64,000 nucleotides of DNA from Pantoea agglomerans (GTDB taxonomy: Bacteria; Pseudomonadota; Gammaproteobacteria; Enterobacterales; Enterobacteriaceae), in contig NZ_CP083809.1 in the NCBI RefSeq assembly GCF_020149765.1, positions 3,658,001-3,722,000 on the forward strand, read 5' to 3'. The position numbers were made by a program, and so were the translations under genes. Shown here one piece after another: positions 27,296 through 35,928 of this stretch. Within the stretch, counting starts at the first letter, position 1, and every line of letters starts with the position of its first letter. The notes under the pieces were generated by a model that was given only the letters and a program-made list of their open reading frames with translations, did not search any database and had not been told where the DNA came from.

Positions 27296-28708
27296 ATGAC
27301 AACCACCTGCACTTCAGGGATGGCGCCGGGGTGCGCTGCGCCGTCGCCGAATAACAGCTTAGCGGCGCGCATCGACGCCCTGCCTTCGTCACGCGGCTTA
27401 TGGCGTTTTATTACGCTGCTGGCGCTCGGCGGCTTTTTTGAGCTCTACGATCTGTTCGAAACCGGCTATATCAGCGCCGGGCTAGTGGCCGCCGGTATCT
27501 TCCACACCGGCAGCGCGGGCGTGTTCGGCATCGCCGATCAGGCCGCCTTCGCCTCCGCCACCTTTCTCGGCCTGTTTGTTGGCGCCAGCCTGCTTGCGCC
27601 CTGGGCCGACCGCTTCGGTCGCCGCCTGACGTTTATGTGCGCGCTGGCGTGGTATGGCGTTTTCTCGCTGCTGATGGCCTTCCAGCAGAGCGCGGAGATG
27701 ATTATTCTGTTCCGCTTTCTGGTGGGCATCGGCCTCGGCATCGAGCTGGTGACCATCGACACCTATCTTTCAGAATGGGTGCCGACGCATCTGCGCAGCC
27801 GCGCCTTCGCCTTCTCTTTTTTCGTGCAGTTCCTCTCGGTGCCAACGGTGGCGCTCATGTCCTGGTGGCTGGTGCCGCAAACACTGTTAAGCCTCGAAGG
27901 GTGGCGCTGGGTGGTGATTGCAGGGGCACTCTGTTCGCTGATTATCTGGTTTATCCGCAAAGATCTGCCGGAGTCGGCGCGCTGGCTGGCGCAGCAGGGC
28001 CGTCATCAGGAGGCGCATCAGGTGCTGAGCGCGATGGAGAAACGCTGCGGCGTCGCGCCCGGCGCAGATTTTCCGCCGGATGACGCGGCGGCGCAGCTGC
28101 CGAAACGCGGCCGCTTCAGCGAGATCTGGGCGCCCGCCTACCGCAAGCGTACCCTGATGCTGGTGGTGATGAACTTCTTTCAGGCGATCGGCTTTTTCGG
28201 CTTCGGCAACTGGCTGCCCGCGCTGCTGTCGGGCAAAGGCGCGACCGTCACCCACAGCCTGCTCTACGCCTTTTTTATCACCCTCGCCTACCCGCTCGGC
28301 TCGCTGATCTGCAGCCGCTACGCTGACAGGATCGAGAACAAATGGCAGATTGTTTTATCCTGTCTGATGACGGTGGTGTTCGGCACGCTGTTCGCCTTCC
28401 AGACTAATCCGGTGCTGCTGATACTCTGCGGCTTTCTGATCACCTACTCCAACGCCTGGCTGACCTTTAGCTATCACGCCTACCAGACGGAAATTTTTCC
28501 CACCCATATCCGCGCCCGCGCGGTCGGCTTTTGCTACTCTTTTAGCCGCCTCTCAACGGTGTTCAGCAGCATTCTTATCGGGATGATTTTGCAGTATGCG
28601 GGCAGCCAGGGCGTTATCGCCTTTATCGTGCTGAGTATGCTGATGGTGATGCTGTCGGTGGGGGTTTACGGGCCAAAAACGCGCGGGATCGATCTGGAGA
28701 ATATTTAA
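27296..28708 (+). CDS. MFS transporter, sugar-porter/YaaU-like (470 aa)
   Basis: Twelve-segment major facilitator with GGFFELYDLFETGYIS in segment 1, motif-A loop APWADRFGRRLTF near 100 and FLVGIGLGIELVTIDTYLSEWVPTHLRSRAFAF in segments 4-5. These are hallmarks of the sugar-porter/metabolite-H+ symporter group. The second-half RYADRIENKW and FPTHIRARAVGFCYSFSRLS repeat the pattern. It follows abgT by 186 bp on the same strand but has its own regulatory-looking region, so membership of the abg operon is uncertain. Substrate unknown, possibly an aromatic or carboxylic acid. Confidence 0.85.
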   Translation: MTTTCTSGMAPGCAAPSPNNSLAARIDALPSSRGLWRFITLLALGGFFELYDLFETGYISAGLVAAGIFHTGSAGVFGIADQAAFASATFLGLFVGASLLAPWADRFGRRLTFMCALAWYGVFSLLMAFQQSAEMIILFRFLVGIGLGIELVTIDTYLSEWVPTHLRSRAFAFSFFVQFLSVPTVALMSWWLVPQTLLSLEGWRWVVIAGALCSLIIWFIRKDLPESARWLAQQGRHQEAHQVLSAMEKRCGVAPGADFPPDDAAAQLPKRGRFSEIWAPAYRKRTLMLVVMNFFQAIGFFGFGNWLPALLSGKGATVTHSLLYAFFITLAYPLGSLICSRYADRIENKWQIVLSCLMTVVFGTLFAFQTNPVLLILCGFLITYSNAWLTFSYHAYQTEIFPTHIRARAVGFCYSFSRLSTVFSSILIGMILQYAGSQGVIAFIVLSMLMVMLSVGVYGPKTRGIDLENI

Positions 28709-28715
28709 GTGGAAT

Positions 28716-28745
28716 AAAGGCGCTCCAGCCTGAGCCGGAGCGCCG
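28716..28745 (-). terminator. Terminator at the end of the gluconate dehydrogenase operon
   Basis: Perfect 8-bp stem GGCGCTCC / GGAGCGCC with a TTTATT run on the minus strand, 10 bp past the cytochrome gene stop. It also lies 8 bp after the convergent MFS gene. Confidence 0.65.
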
Positions 28746-28755
28746 TGATACAGGA

Positions 28756-30072
28756 TTACTGATTTTCGAGCTGGTGGATATCCGCGCTGCCCTGATAAGG
28801 CTGAATAGTCTTATCTTTACGCAGCTTCGCCACATCCTTCGCCGTGACGTCTGACTTGCCGCCGTTGCCCCAGCTGGTGCGGATAAAATTCACCACGTCC
28901 GCGACCTGCTGATCGTCCAGCCGCCAGCCGAACGCCGGCATGGTAATGGTGGTCGGCGCGCCTTTCACGCCGGGCAAGGTGCCGCCCGCCAGCACGATAT
29001 GGATCAGCGAGGTGGGATCCTCGGCCATCACCACCGGGTTGCCGCGCAGCGCCGGGAAGAAGCGCTGATAGCCGCTGCCGTCAGTTTTATGACAGGCCGC
29101 GCAGCTATCAACATAGACCGAGGCGCCGGTCGCGCTGTCGTCGCCTTTCCACAGCGCTTTCGCCGTGGCGTCATCGACGCTAAACGCAGCCTGGTTCGGG
29201 TCCTTCGCGCCGAGCGACTTCAGATAGTGGGCGATCGCCGCGATATCCTTATCGCTGAGATGCTGCAGGCTGTGCTCAACCACCTCGGTCATGCCGCCAA
29301 ACGCAGCGGTATGGTCGTTGCGACCGTAGCGCAGGAACTGACGCAGATCCTCTTCGCTCCAGCGGCCCAGCCCGTCACGGTTATCGCCGCGCAGATTGCT
29401 GGCGGTCCAGCCGTCAATCGGCGCGCTGCTGCCCGCCAGATAGTCGCTGCCTTCACCGTTGTTCAGGGCTTTCTCCTGCATGGTGATGCTGCGCGGCGTA
29501 TGACAGGCACCACAGTGGCCCAGCCCTTCCACCAGATAGCGCCCGCGCGCCAGCTCAGGATCTTCCTGCGCCGCCGGCTGGAACGCCTTCACGTCCGGCG
29601 CGAACATCGTGCGCCAGATAGCCAGCGGCCAGCGCATTGACAGCGGCCAGGGAATGTCGCTTTTATGGTTAGCCTGCTCCACCGGCGCCACGCCGTGCAT
29701 AAAGTAAGCGTAGAGCGCCTGCATATCTTCGTCGCTTACCACCGCATAAGAGGGATAAGGCATCGCTGGATAGAGGGTATCGCCATTCTTCGCCACGCCG
29801 TGACGCACCGCCTTCTGGAAGTCGTCGTAGCTGTAGTCGCCAATACCGGTCGCTTTGTCCGGCGTGATATTGGTGGAGTAGATGGTGCCGATCGGCGTCG
29901 CCATCGGCAGGCCGCCGGCGAAAGGTTTGCCATCTTTGCTGGTGTGACAGGCGACGCAGTCGCCCGCGCGCGCCAGATACTCGCCGCGTTTTACCCGATC
30001 GCCGCCGTTGTCGTCCGCCAGTGCGGCAAAGGTCATCGTGCCCAGAATCAGGGCCAGTAAGCCGTTTTTCAT
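28756..30072 (-). CDS. Gluconate 2-dehydrogenase cytochrome c subunit (438 aa)
   Basis: Membrane-attached triheme cytochrome that carries electrons from the flavin subunit to ubiquinone. A short signal peptide (ALILGTMTFAALA) precedes three CxxCH heme sites: CVACH at about 39-43, CGACH near 190 and CAACH near 325. ATG 30072 is preferred over the upstream ATG at 30078, because AAGGA sits about 7 bp before it and runs into the other ATG. It is the last gene of a three-gene operon, 10 bp after the GMC gene. The family includes 2-ketogluconate, sorbitol and alcohol dehydrogenases, so the exact sugar acid needs testing. Confidence 0.9.
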   Translation of the reverse strand: MKNGLLALILGTMTFAALADDNGGDRVKRGEYLARAGDCVACHTSKDGKPFAGGLPMATPIGTIYSTNITPDKATGIGDYSYDDFQKAVRHGVAKNGDTLYPAMPYPSYAVVSDEDMQALYAYFMHGVAPVEQANHKSDIPWPLSMRWPLAIWRTMFAPDVKAFQPAAQEDPELARGRYLVEGLGHCGACHTPRSITMQEKALNNGEGSDYLAGSSAPIDGWTASNLRGDNRDGLGRWSEEDLRQFLRYGRNDHTAAFGGMTEVVEHSLQHLSDKDIAAIAHYLKSLGAKDPNQAAFSVDDATAKALWKGDDSATGASVYVDSCAACHKTDGSGYQRFFPALRGNPVVMAEDPTSLIHIVLAGGTLPGVKGAPTTITMPAFGWRLDDQQVADVVNFIRTSWGNGGKSDVTAKDVAKLRKDKTIQPYQGSADIHQLENQ

Positions 30073-30082
30073 CGCCATTTCC

Positions 30083-31867
30083 TTATGCCTGCACCAGTGG
30101 ACCCGGGTTTTTCAGATACTGTTCGCGGATCGCTTTCGCCGACCAGTAGGTCAGCGCCGCCACCATGCCCGTCGGGTTATAGCCCAGCCCCTGCGGGAAA
30201 GCGGAGGCGCCCGGTACAAAGACGTTCGGCACGTCCCAGCTCTGCAGATAGCGGTTAACCGCGCTGGTTGAGGGATCCTCCCCCATAATGGCGCCGCCGC
30301 TGATGTGCGTAGTCTGATAGACCGTGGTGTCGAAATGGCTGCCCGGCTTTTTCGCGCCGCCGATAATCATCTTCGGGCTCATCGCTTCGGCAATTTTATG
30401 CATCTTGCCCACCATAAACTGCGCCATTTTGATGTCGTTATCCTGCCAGTCAAAGGTCATGCGCAGCAGCGGCTGGCCGTGGGCATCTTTGTAGTTGGGA
30501 TCGAGATCGAGGTAGTTCACGCGGTAGGACTGGTGCGCGCCGTGGGCGTCCATCGAGACGTGGTGCGTATAGGTATCCGCCACCGCCGCTTTCCACTTGC
30601 TGCCCCAGTTCGGCGTGCCGGTTGGGGTCGGCAGGCCAGAGATCGGTTTGGTACCCGCCTGGTTGACCCAGAACGGCGAGCCGCCGACGAAGCCGTGCGG
30701 CCCGTGGTCGAAGTTGTCGGCGTTGAAGTCGTCGACGCCAACGCCCGCGCCGCCCGCGCCGATAAAGGGGTTGGTGGTGGTATTTTTGTCGAACAGCGCC
30801 TTCAGGGTCGAGATGTTCTGATAGGCAAAGTTGCGGCCGACGGTGCCTTCGTTGGTGATCGGGTTATAGGGCTTGCCGATGCCGGAGAGCAGCATCAGGT
30901 GGACGTTGTGGAACTGGAACGCTGACAGGATCACCAGATCCGCCGGCTGCACCACCTCACGCCCCTGCGCGTCGACATAGGTGACGCCGGTGGCGCGCTT
31001 TTTGTCGTCGGTCAGGTTGACGCGCAGCACGTAAGAGTTATTGCGCAGCTCGAACTTCGGCTCCTGGCGCAGCGCAGGCAGGATATTCACGTTCGGCGAC
31101 GCTTTCGAGTACATGTAGCAGGCGTAGCCGCTGCAGTAGCCGCAGAAGTTGCACGGCCCCATCTGTGCGCCGTAGGGGTTGGTGTAGGGGCCGGAGGTGT
31201 TGGCCGACGGCAGATCGTAGGGGTGATAGCCCACCGACTTCGCCGCCTCGGCAAACAGCTGCGCCGAGTAAGTGCGCTTCTGCGCCGGCAGCGGGAATTT
31301 ATCGGAGCGATCCGGCGCAAACGGGTTGCCGCCCTTATCTTTGCCGACTACCTGCCCTTTAATGCTCCACGGCGTGCCGGAGGTGCCGAAGACTTTTTCC
31401 GCCTTGTCGAAGAACGGCTCCAGCTCATCATAGGTGACGCCAAAATCCTGGATAGTCATCCCTTCCGGGATAAAGTTTTTGCCGTAGCGCTCTTCATAGT
31501 GGCTGCGCTGGCGCAGCTCGGTCGGATCGACGCGGAAGTGGACGCCAGACCAGTGCAGCCCTGCGCCGCCGGTGCCGGTGCCCGGCAGAAAGGCGGCCAG
31601 CTCGCGATAGGGAACCGCCGTCTGCGAGGCGTCGTGACGGATAGTCACGGTGCTTTTCGACAGATCCTGGAACAGCTTTTTGCGAATATTGTAGGTCAGC
31701 TCGTCAATCGACTGCGGATAGGAGCCGTCTGGATAGGTGTCGCGATGCGGGCCGCGCTCCAGCGCCACCACGTTCAGACCCGCTTCGGTCAGCTCTTTCG
31801 CCATAATTGCCCCGGCCCAGCCGAAACCAACAATCACCGCGTCTGCTTTTTTCATCTCGTTTGCCAT
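30083..31867 (-). CDS. Gluconate 2-dehydrogenase flavoprotein (GMC) subunit (594 aa)
   Basis: FAD-containing catalytic subunit. The dinucleotide-binding motif ADAVIVGFGWAG lies at about residues 7-18. The GTGTGGAGLHWSGVHFR region near 95 is typical of membrane gluconate dehydrogenases. A cysteine-rich stretch CNFCGYCSGYACYMYSK near 240 could bind a 3Fe-4S cluster, as known for this family. C-terminal GMC residues are in HISGGAIMGEDP and NPTGMVAALTYWSA. ATG 31867 is chosen rather than GTG 31876, which would overlap the gamma gene. It probably oxidises gluconate (or 2-ketogluconate) in the periplasm, exported together with the Tat-dependent gamma subunit. Confidence 0.9.
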   Translation of the reverse strand: MANEMKKADAVIVGFGWAGAIMAKELTEAGLNVVALERGPHRDTYPDGSYPQSIDELTYNIRKKLFQDLSKSTVTIRHDASQTAVPYRELAAFLPGTGTGGAGLHWSGVHFRVDPTELRQRSHYEERYGKNFIPEGMTIQDFGVTYDELEPFFDKAEKVFGTSGTPWSIKGQVVGKDKGGNPFAPDRSDKFPLPAQKRTYSAQLFAEAAKSVGYHPYDLPSANTSGPYTNPYGAQMGPCNFCGYCSGYACYMYSKASPNVNILPALRQEPKFELRNNSYVLRVNLTDDKKRATGVTYVDAQGREVVQPADLVILSAFQFHNVHLMLLSGIGKPYNPITNEGTVGRNFAYQNISTLKALFDKNTTTNPFIGAGGAGVGVDDFNADNFDHGPHGFVGGSPFWVNQAGTKPISGLPTPTGTPNWGSKWKAAVADTYTHHVSMDAHGAHQSYRVNYLDLDPNYKDAHGQPLLRMTFDWQDNDIKMAQFMVGKMHKIAEAMSPKMIIGGAKKPGSHFDTTVYQTTHISGGAIMGEDPSTSAVNRYLQSWDVPNVFVPGASAFPQGLGYNPTGMVAALTYWSAKAIREQYLKNPGPLVQA

Positions 31868-31868
31868 G

Positions 31869-32600
31869 TTACGCACGCTCCCCGCGAATCGATACTGACG
31901 GGAACGGATAGCGTTCGCCGCGCTCTACCCAGTCCATAAAGTCGGCGCGCGCGCCTGGGAAGCCGATCAGCTTCCAGCCCACCATATTCTGGTTGCCGCC
32001 GTGAATCGGGTCGCTGAAGAAGCCTTCGCGGGTGTTCTGGATCAGAAAGGCGAAGAAGGTTTTCGCCGGCAGCTGGCGGAAATCGGCCTCACCGCTCTCC
32101 ATCGCCTGCAGCAGTGCGTCCTGTTGCTCGCCGCTGAGATCGGCAAAGACCTTGCCGTGCTGGCGCTTGCTGTAGTCGTCGGCGTCCGCCAGTCCCAGAC
32201 GGTAGATCTGCTGCGGCACCAGCGGCAGCTGATAGCCCAGCTCTTTCGGCAGGTCCGGATTGAACGGCCCCTGCATATACCAGTTGGCACCGGTGGCGTA
32301 AGGGGTGTTCATCTGGCGGTCGATAAATTCCGGCACGCCCGCTTCCAGCGCGCCTGGGCCGCGCTCATCATTGGGGATCAGGCGGGCGACAGCAGCCTTG
32401 ATAAAGGTGAACTCTTCTGCGGTAAACCAGCTGGGCTGGTAGTCGCGCGCCGGCTGCGCCGCTGCGGGATCGGCAGCCTGCACCGCGGGTGCCATGCTGA
32501 AGCCGCCGACGACGGCGCTGCCCGCCGCCATCGCTGGCGCCAGCGCAATGGTTCTTAACAGAAAATCCCTGCGTGTCTGCCCACGTTTTTGTTCTGACAT
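31869..32600 (-). CDS. Gluconate 2-dehydrogenase gamma (small) subunit (243 aa)
   Basis: Small subunit with a twin-arginine signal: [14 protein letters not shown] at residues 9-22, then a hydrophobic stretch and an AxA-like site near 42. The rest matches the gluconate 2-dehydrogenase subunit 3 family ([39 protein letters not shown]). It probably ferries the folded flavin subunit through the Tat system. It is the first gene of the operon. A perfect palindrome resembling a GntR operator lies about 93 bp upstream. Its stop is one base from the GMC start. Confidence 0.9.
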   Translation of the reverse strand: MSEQKRGQTRRDFLLRTIALAPAMAAGSAVVGGFSMAPAVQAADPAAAQPARDYQPSWFTAEEFTFIKAAVARLIPNDERGPGALEAGVPEFIDRQMNTPYATGANWYMQGPFNPDLPKELGYQLPLVPQQIYRLGLADADDYSKRQHGKVFADLSGEQQDALLQAMESGEADFRQLPAKTFFAFLIQNTREGFFSDPIHGGNQNMVGWKLIGFPGARADFMDWVERGERYPFPSVSIRGERA

Positions 32601-32692
32601 GACATTGCCTCAGTACCGCTTATAATGCGGCATGAAAGTTAAACAGTTGCGTTGTAATGGTTTTTTTATGCGGATTAAGGGTTACAGCAGCA

Positions 32693-32708
32693 CTGTTACC
32701 GGTAACAG
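32693..32708. promoter_or_regulatory. Candidate gluconate (GntR/IdnR-type) operator
   Basis: CTGTTACCGGTAACAG is a perfect 16-bp palindrome. Its core TGTTACCGGTAACA agrees with the operator recalled for the LacI-family gluconate repressor GntR of E. coli. It lies 93 bp upstream of the gluconate dehydrogenase operon and 190 bp upstream of the divergent sbmA. Gluconate-induced control of the dehydrogenase would follow. Confidence 0.65.
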
Positions 32709-32897
32709 CGGCCGCTAGTGTAACACTGTTGTGGTGAAACATTTAGTTCGCCGAAACAAATTCGCACAAATTCATTAACATCTCGTCGAAATGCTTTACC
32801 TGACGCACCGGATAACTGTCACCACCAGAAACAACACTCAACAGACAGATAATGCTAAAAGACGTTATAAAAGAGTGCACACAACAGCGGAGAGCCT

Positions 32898-34139
32898 ATG
32901 TTTAAGTCCTTTTTCCCCCGGCCAGCGCTGTTTTTCAGCTCGGCAGCGATCTGGAGTCTGATCGCGATTTTTGCCTGGTTCGGCTTTGCCGATGACCTGC
33001 CGTCCCGCTGGCCAGCGCTGCATGCCGCCGTCCAGCAGCCGCTGCCGACCACGGCCGCGCGTTTTATCGCCCCCAGCCAGCTCTGGTTTTATGGCTACTA
33101 CTGGATAGTGGTGGCGATCTTCGCCCTGGCCTGGCGGGTTATTGATAACCATCCCTGGCAGCGCTGGTCGGTGTGGGGATCGGCGCTGATTATCTTTGTC
33201 ACCTGGTTTGGCGTGCAGGTCGGCGTCGGCGTCAACGCCTGGTATGGCCCGTTTTACGATCTTATTCAGCAGGCGCTGACCAAAGCAGGGTCGGTGCCGA
33301 TTAGCCGTTTTTACGCGGAAGTGATGGCTTTTCTCGGCATAGCCCTGATAGCGGTGGTGATTGGCGTGATGAACTCGTTCTTTATCAGCCACTGGGTGTT
33401 CCGCTGGCGTACCGCGATGAACAACTACTATATGCACAACTGGCAGCGCCTGCGTAAGGTCGAAGGCGCGGCGCAGCGCGTGCAGGAAGACACCATGCGC
33501 TTCGCCAGCACGCTGGAGGACTGGGGCGTGAGTTTTATTCAGGCGATTATGACGCTGGTGGCCTTTTTGCCGGTGTTGATCGGCCTGTCGCATCACGTTA
33601 AGGATGTGCCGATTCTCGGCAATATCCCCTATGCGCTGGTGATCGCTGCGCTGCTCTGGTCGCTGTTCGGCACGGCGCTGCTGGCGCTGGTAGGCATCAA
33701 GCTGCCGGGGCTGGAGTTCCGCAATCAGCGGGTCGAGGCGGCCTATCGTAAAGAGCTGGTCTACGGCGAAGATAATGCCGATCGCGCGACGCCGCCGACG
33801 GTGCAGGCGCTGTTCAGCCGCGTACGCTTTAACTATTTCCGCCTCTACTTTCACTATCTCTACTTTAATATCACCCGCATTCTCTATCTGCAGGTCGATA
33901 ACGTATTCGGCCTGTTCGTGCTGTTTCCCTCTATTGTGGCGGGCACCATTACGCTCGGGTTGCTGAACCAGATCACCAACGTTTTCGACCAGGTGCGCTC
34001 CTCATTCCAGTACCTGATTACCTCCTGGTCGACGCTGGTGGAGCTGATGTCGATCTACAAACGTCTGCGCAGTTTCGAGCAGATTCTGCAGGATATCCCG
34101 CATCAGGAGATGATGCGCGAAGCGGCGGAAAACGAGTAG
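32898..34139 (+). CDS. sbmA: Peptide antibiotic/peptide transporter SbmA (413 aa)
   Basis: Inner-membrane SLiPT transporter that brings in microcins B17 and J25, bleomycin and proline-rich peptides by proton gradient. Very like E. coli Sbm[10 protein letters not shown] at the start, [67 protein letters not shown] and [24 protein letters not shown]. It has no nucleotide-binding domain, as expected. No yaiW follows; a hairpin and the convergent DHA kinase gene come next. Confidence 0.96.
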   Translation: MFKSFFPRPALFFSSAAIWSLIAIFAWFGFADDLPSRWPALHAAVQQPLPTTAARFIAPSQLWFYGYYWIVVAIFALAWRVIDNHPWQRWSVWGSALIIFVTWFGVQVGVGVNAWYGPFYDLIQQALTKAGSVPISRFYAEVMAFLGIALIAVVIGVMNSFFISHWVFRWRTAMNNYYMHNWQRLRKVEGAAQRVQEDTMRFASTLEDWGVSFIQAIMTLVAFLPVLIGLSHHVKDVPILGNIPYALVIAALLWSLFGTALLALVGIKLPGLEFRNQRVEAAYRKELVYGEDNADRATPPTVQALFSRVRFNYFRLYFHYLYFNITRILYLQVDNVFGLFVLFPSIVAGTITLGLLNQITNVFDQVRSSFQYLITSWSTLVELMSIYKRLRSFEQILQDIPHQEMMREAAENE

Positions 34140-34145
34140 CCACTG

Positions 34146-34170
34146 AAGCTGTCCCCACGGCGGGGACAGC
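34146..34170. terminator. Hairpin between convergent sbmA and DHA kinase genes
   Basis: AGCTGTCCCC / GGGGACAGCT perfect 10-bp stem, loop ACGGC. There is no long T-run on either side, so it may end transcripts only weakly or protect 3' ends. Confidence 0.45.
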
Positions 34171-34181
34171 TCCGCCCGGCA

Positions 34182-35819
34182 TCACACCAGCGCGGCGAAA
34201 ACCTTCTCCACGGCCCAGGCGCCGGGATCTTTTACCCCATCCAGCGTCTGCTGATTAAGGTAGGAGGCGCGTCCCGCTCTGGCGCTCTGCATCTGCGCGG
34301 TGGAGTCGGCGCCCTGCGCCGCCGCCACTGCCGCCTCCGCCAGTGAGCTGCCCGCCGATAGCGCCGCCAGCGCCGGCTCCAGCGCATCCACCAGCGTACG
34401 GTGGCCAATCTGCGCGCCGCCGTAGTGCTTCATCTGCTCCAGCCCCTGCGTCAGCGCCTGCGGCAGCGTGCCCCCCTCCGCCAGCCGCTGCCCCGCCGCG
34501 GTAAACAGAATCGACATCAGCACGCCGCTCGAGCCGCCCATTACCGTCGCCAGCTGCTCGCCCACCAGCGCGAACAGCGTCGGCAGATCCGCCAGCGGCA
34601 GCTGCTGCGCCTCCAGCGCGCTTTTCACCTTGCGCGCGCCGGCGGCGAAGGTCGAACCGGTGTCGCCGTCGCCTACTTTCGCGTCCAGCGCGTTCAGCTC
34701 CGCTTCGAGATCGATCAGCGTCTGCGCCACGCGGTCAACTATCTGCGCCGTGCGTTCGTCCTGAGAGGGGGTAAATTCAACGTTGCTGACCACGCGCTGG
34801 CTGCTCAGCGTGGTCACTGACTCCACCGCATGGACTGGCGCCCAGCCCAGCACCTCGACCGGCGCTTTCAGCGCCTCGAGAAACGCCGCTTCCACCTGCA
34901 GCACCGTCAGCGAAAAGCCTTTCATATCGAGCGCGCTTACCAGGGTCGCCGGGCCGATCAGATGGCTGATCTGCGCCGCCAGCGGGCTTTTCAGCACGTC
35001 GCGCGTTACCAGCGCCAGCTCCAGCATCGAGAAGCCGCCGAGGTTGTTCACCATCAGCACCGCGCGGGTGCCGGAAGAGAGATGTTTAGCCAGCTTCTCC
35101 GTCATAAGAGTGACCAGCTGCTCGCTGTTTTGCGTATCCAGCGTAATAACGCCCGGCTCGCCGTGAATGCCCATACCCAGCTCGCTCTCGCCCTCTTTCA
35201 CGCGGTTGTCGCGCTTTTCGCCGGGAATATGGCAGGTGGAAAAGGCGACGCCAATGCTCGCCGTGCCCTTGATGGCGCGCTGCGCCAGGGTTTTCACCTG
35301 CGCCAGCGACTGCCCCTGCTCTGCGGCGTAGCCGGCGATTTTGTGGATCAGGGCGGTGCCGGCGATGCCGCGCGGCTGCGGGTTGTCCGGCAGGGCGATA
35401 TCGTCCTGCACCATTACCATCTCTACCTGGTAGCCCATCGCGCGCGCCTTCTCCGCCGCCAGGCCGAAGTTAAGCCGGTCGCCGGTGTAGTTTTTCACAA
35501 TCAGCAGGCAGCCGGCGTCGCCGGTGACGTTGATAATGGCGCTCAGCACCGCGTCGACGCTGGGAGAAGCGAAAATATCGCCGCAGACCGCCGCGGTCAG
35601 CATCCCTTTGCCAACGAAGCCGGCGTGCGCCGGTTCATGCCCCGAGCCGCCGCCCGAAATCAGCGCCACCTTGCTTTTGTCCCAGTCGTTGCGCACCACC
35701 ACCCGAATATCGTCGCCTAAGTCGAGGCGGCTGAGGTTATGCCACGGCGTGCTCAGCAGCACGCCCTCTATCGCTTCGTTGACCAGATTATTTTTTTCAT
35801 TCATCAGGAACTGGCTCAT
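34182..35819 (-). CDS. ATP-dependent dihydroxyacetone kinase, DhaK-DhaL fusion (545 aa)
   Basis: Single-chain DHA kinase of the Citrobacter type. The N-terminal DhaK domain has SGGGSGHEPAHAGFVG near residue 42, binding DHA (covalent His expected near 215, within the HGEPG stretch). The C-terminal DhaL domain has KVGDGDTGSTFAAG near 380, which holds Mg-ATP. GGAGAAG precedes ATG 35819; the longer frame to 35927 is not needed. The fused form uses ATP rather than the PTS-linked DhaM of E. coli. It would feed dihydroxyacetone into glycolysis as DHAP. It follows yncE on the same strand after 109 bp with a hairpin between. Confidence 0.93.
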   Translation of the reverse strand: MSQFLMNEKNNLVNEAIEGVLLSTPWHNLSRLDLGDDIRVVVRNDWDKSKVALISGGGSGHEPAHAGFVGKGMLTAAVCGDIFASPSVDAVLSAIINVTGDAGCLLIVKNYTGDRLNFGLAAEKARAMGYQVEMVMVQDDIALPDNPQPRGIAGTALIHKIAGYAAEQGQSLAQVKTLAQRAIKGTASIGVAFSTCHIPGEKRDNRVKEGESELGMGIHGEPGVITLDTQNSEQLVTLMTEKLAKHLSSGTRAVLMVNNLGGFSMLELALVTRDVLKSPLAAQISHLIGPATLVSALDMKGFSLTVLQVEAAFLEALKAPVEVLGWAPVHAVESVTTLSSQRVVSNVEFTPSQDERTAQIVDRVAQTLIDLEAELNALDAKVGDGDTGSTFAAGARKVKSALEAQQLPLADLPTLFALVGEQLATVMGGSSGVLMSILFTAAGQRLAEGGTLPQALTQGLEQMKHYGGAQIGHRTLVDALEPALAALSAGSSLAEAAVAAAQGADSTAQMQSARAGRASYLNQQTLDGVKDPGAWAVEKVFAALV

Positions 35820-35890
35820 TGCATCTTCTCCAATGGTGTTGATGCCGCCAGGCAGCGGCACGCTAATAAAGGTAGCCGAAGAAATGCAAA

Positions 35891-35910
35891 GGGCGGCGCA
35901 GCGGCCGCCC
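35891..35910 (-). terminator. Hairpin between yncE and the DHA kinase gene
   Basis: GGGCGGC / GCCGCCC stem, followed on the minus strand by TTTGC. It is a weak terminator candidate 19 bp after the yncE stop. Confidence 0.45.
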
Positions 35911-35928
35911 CTGAAGAGGAGGGTCAAA

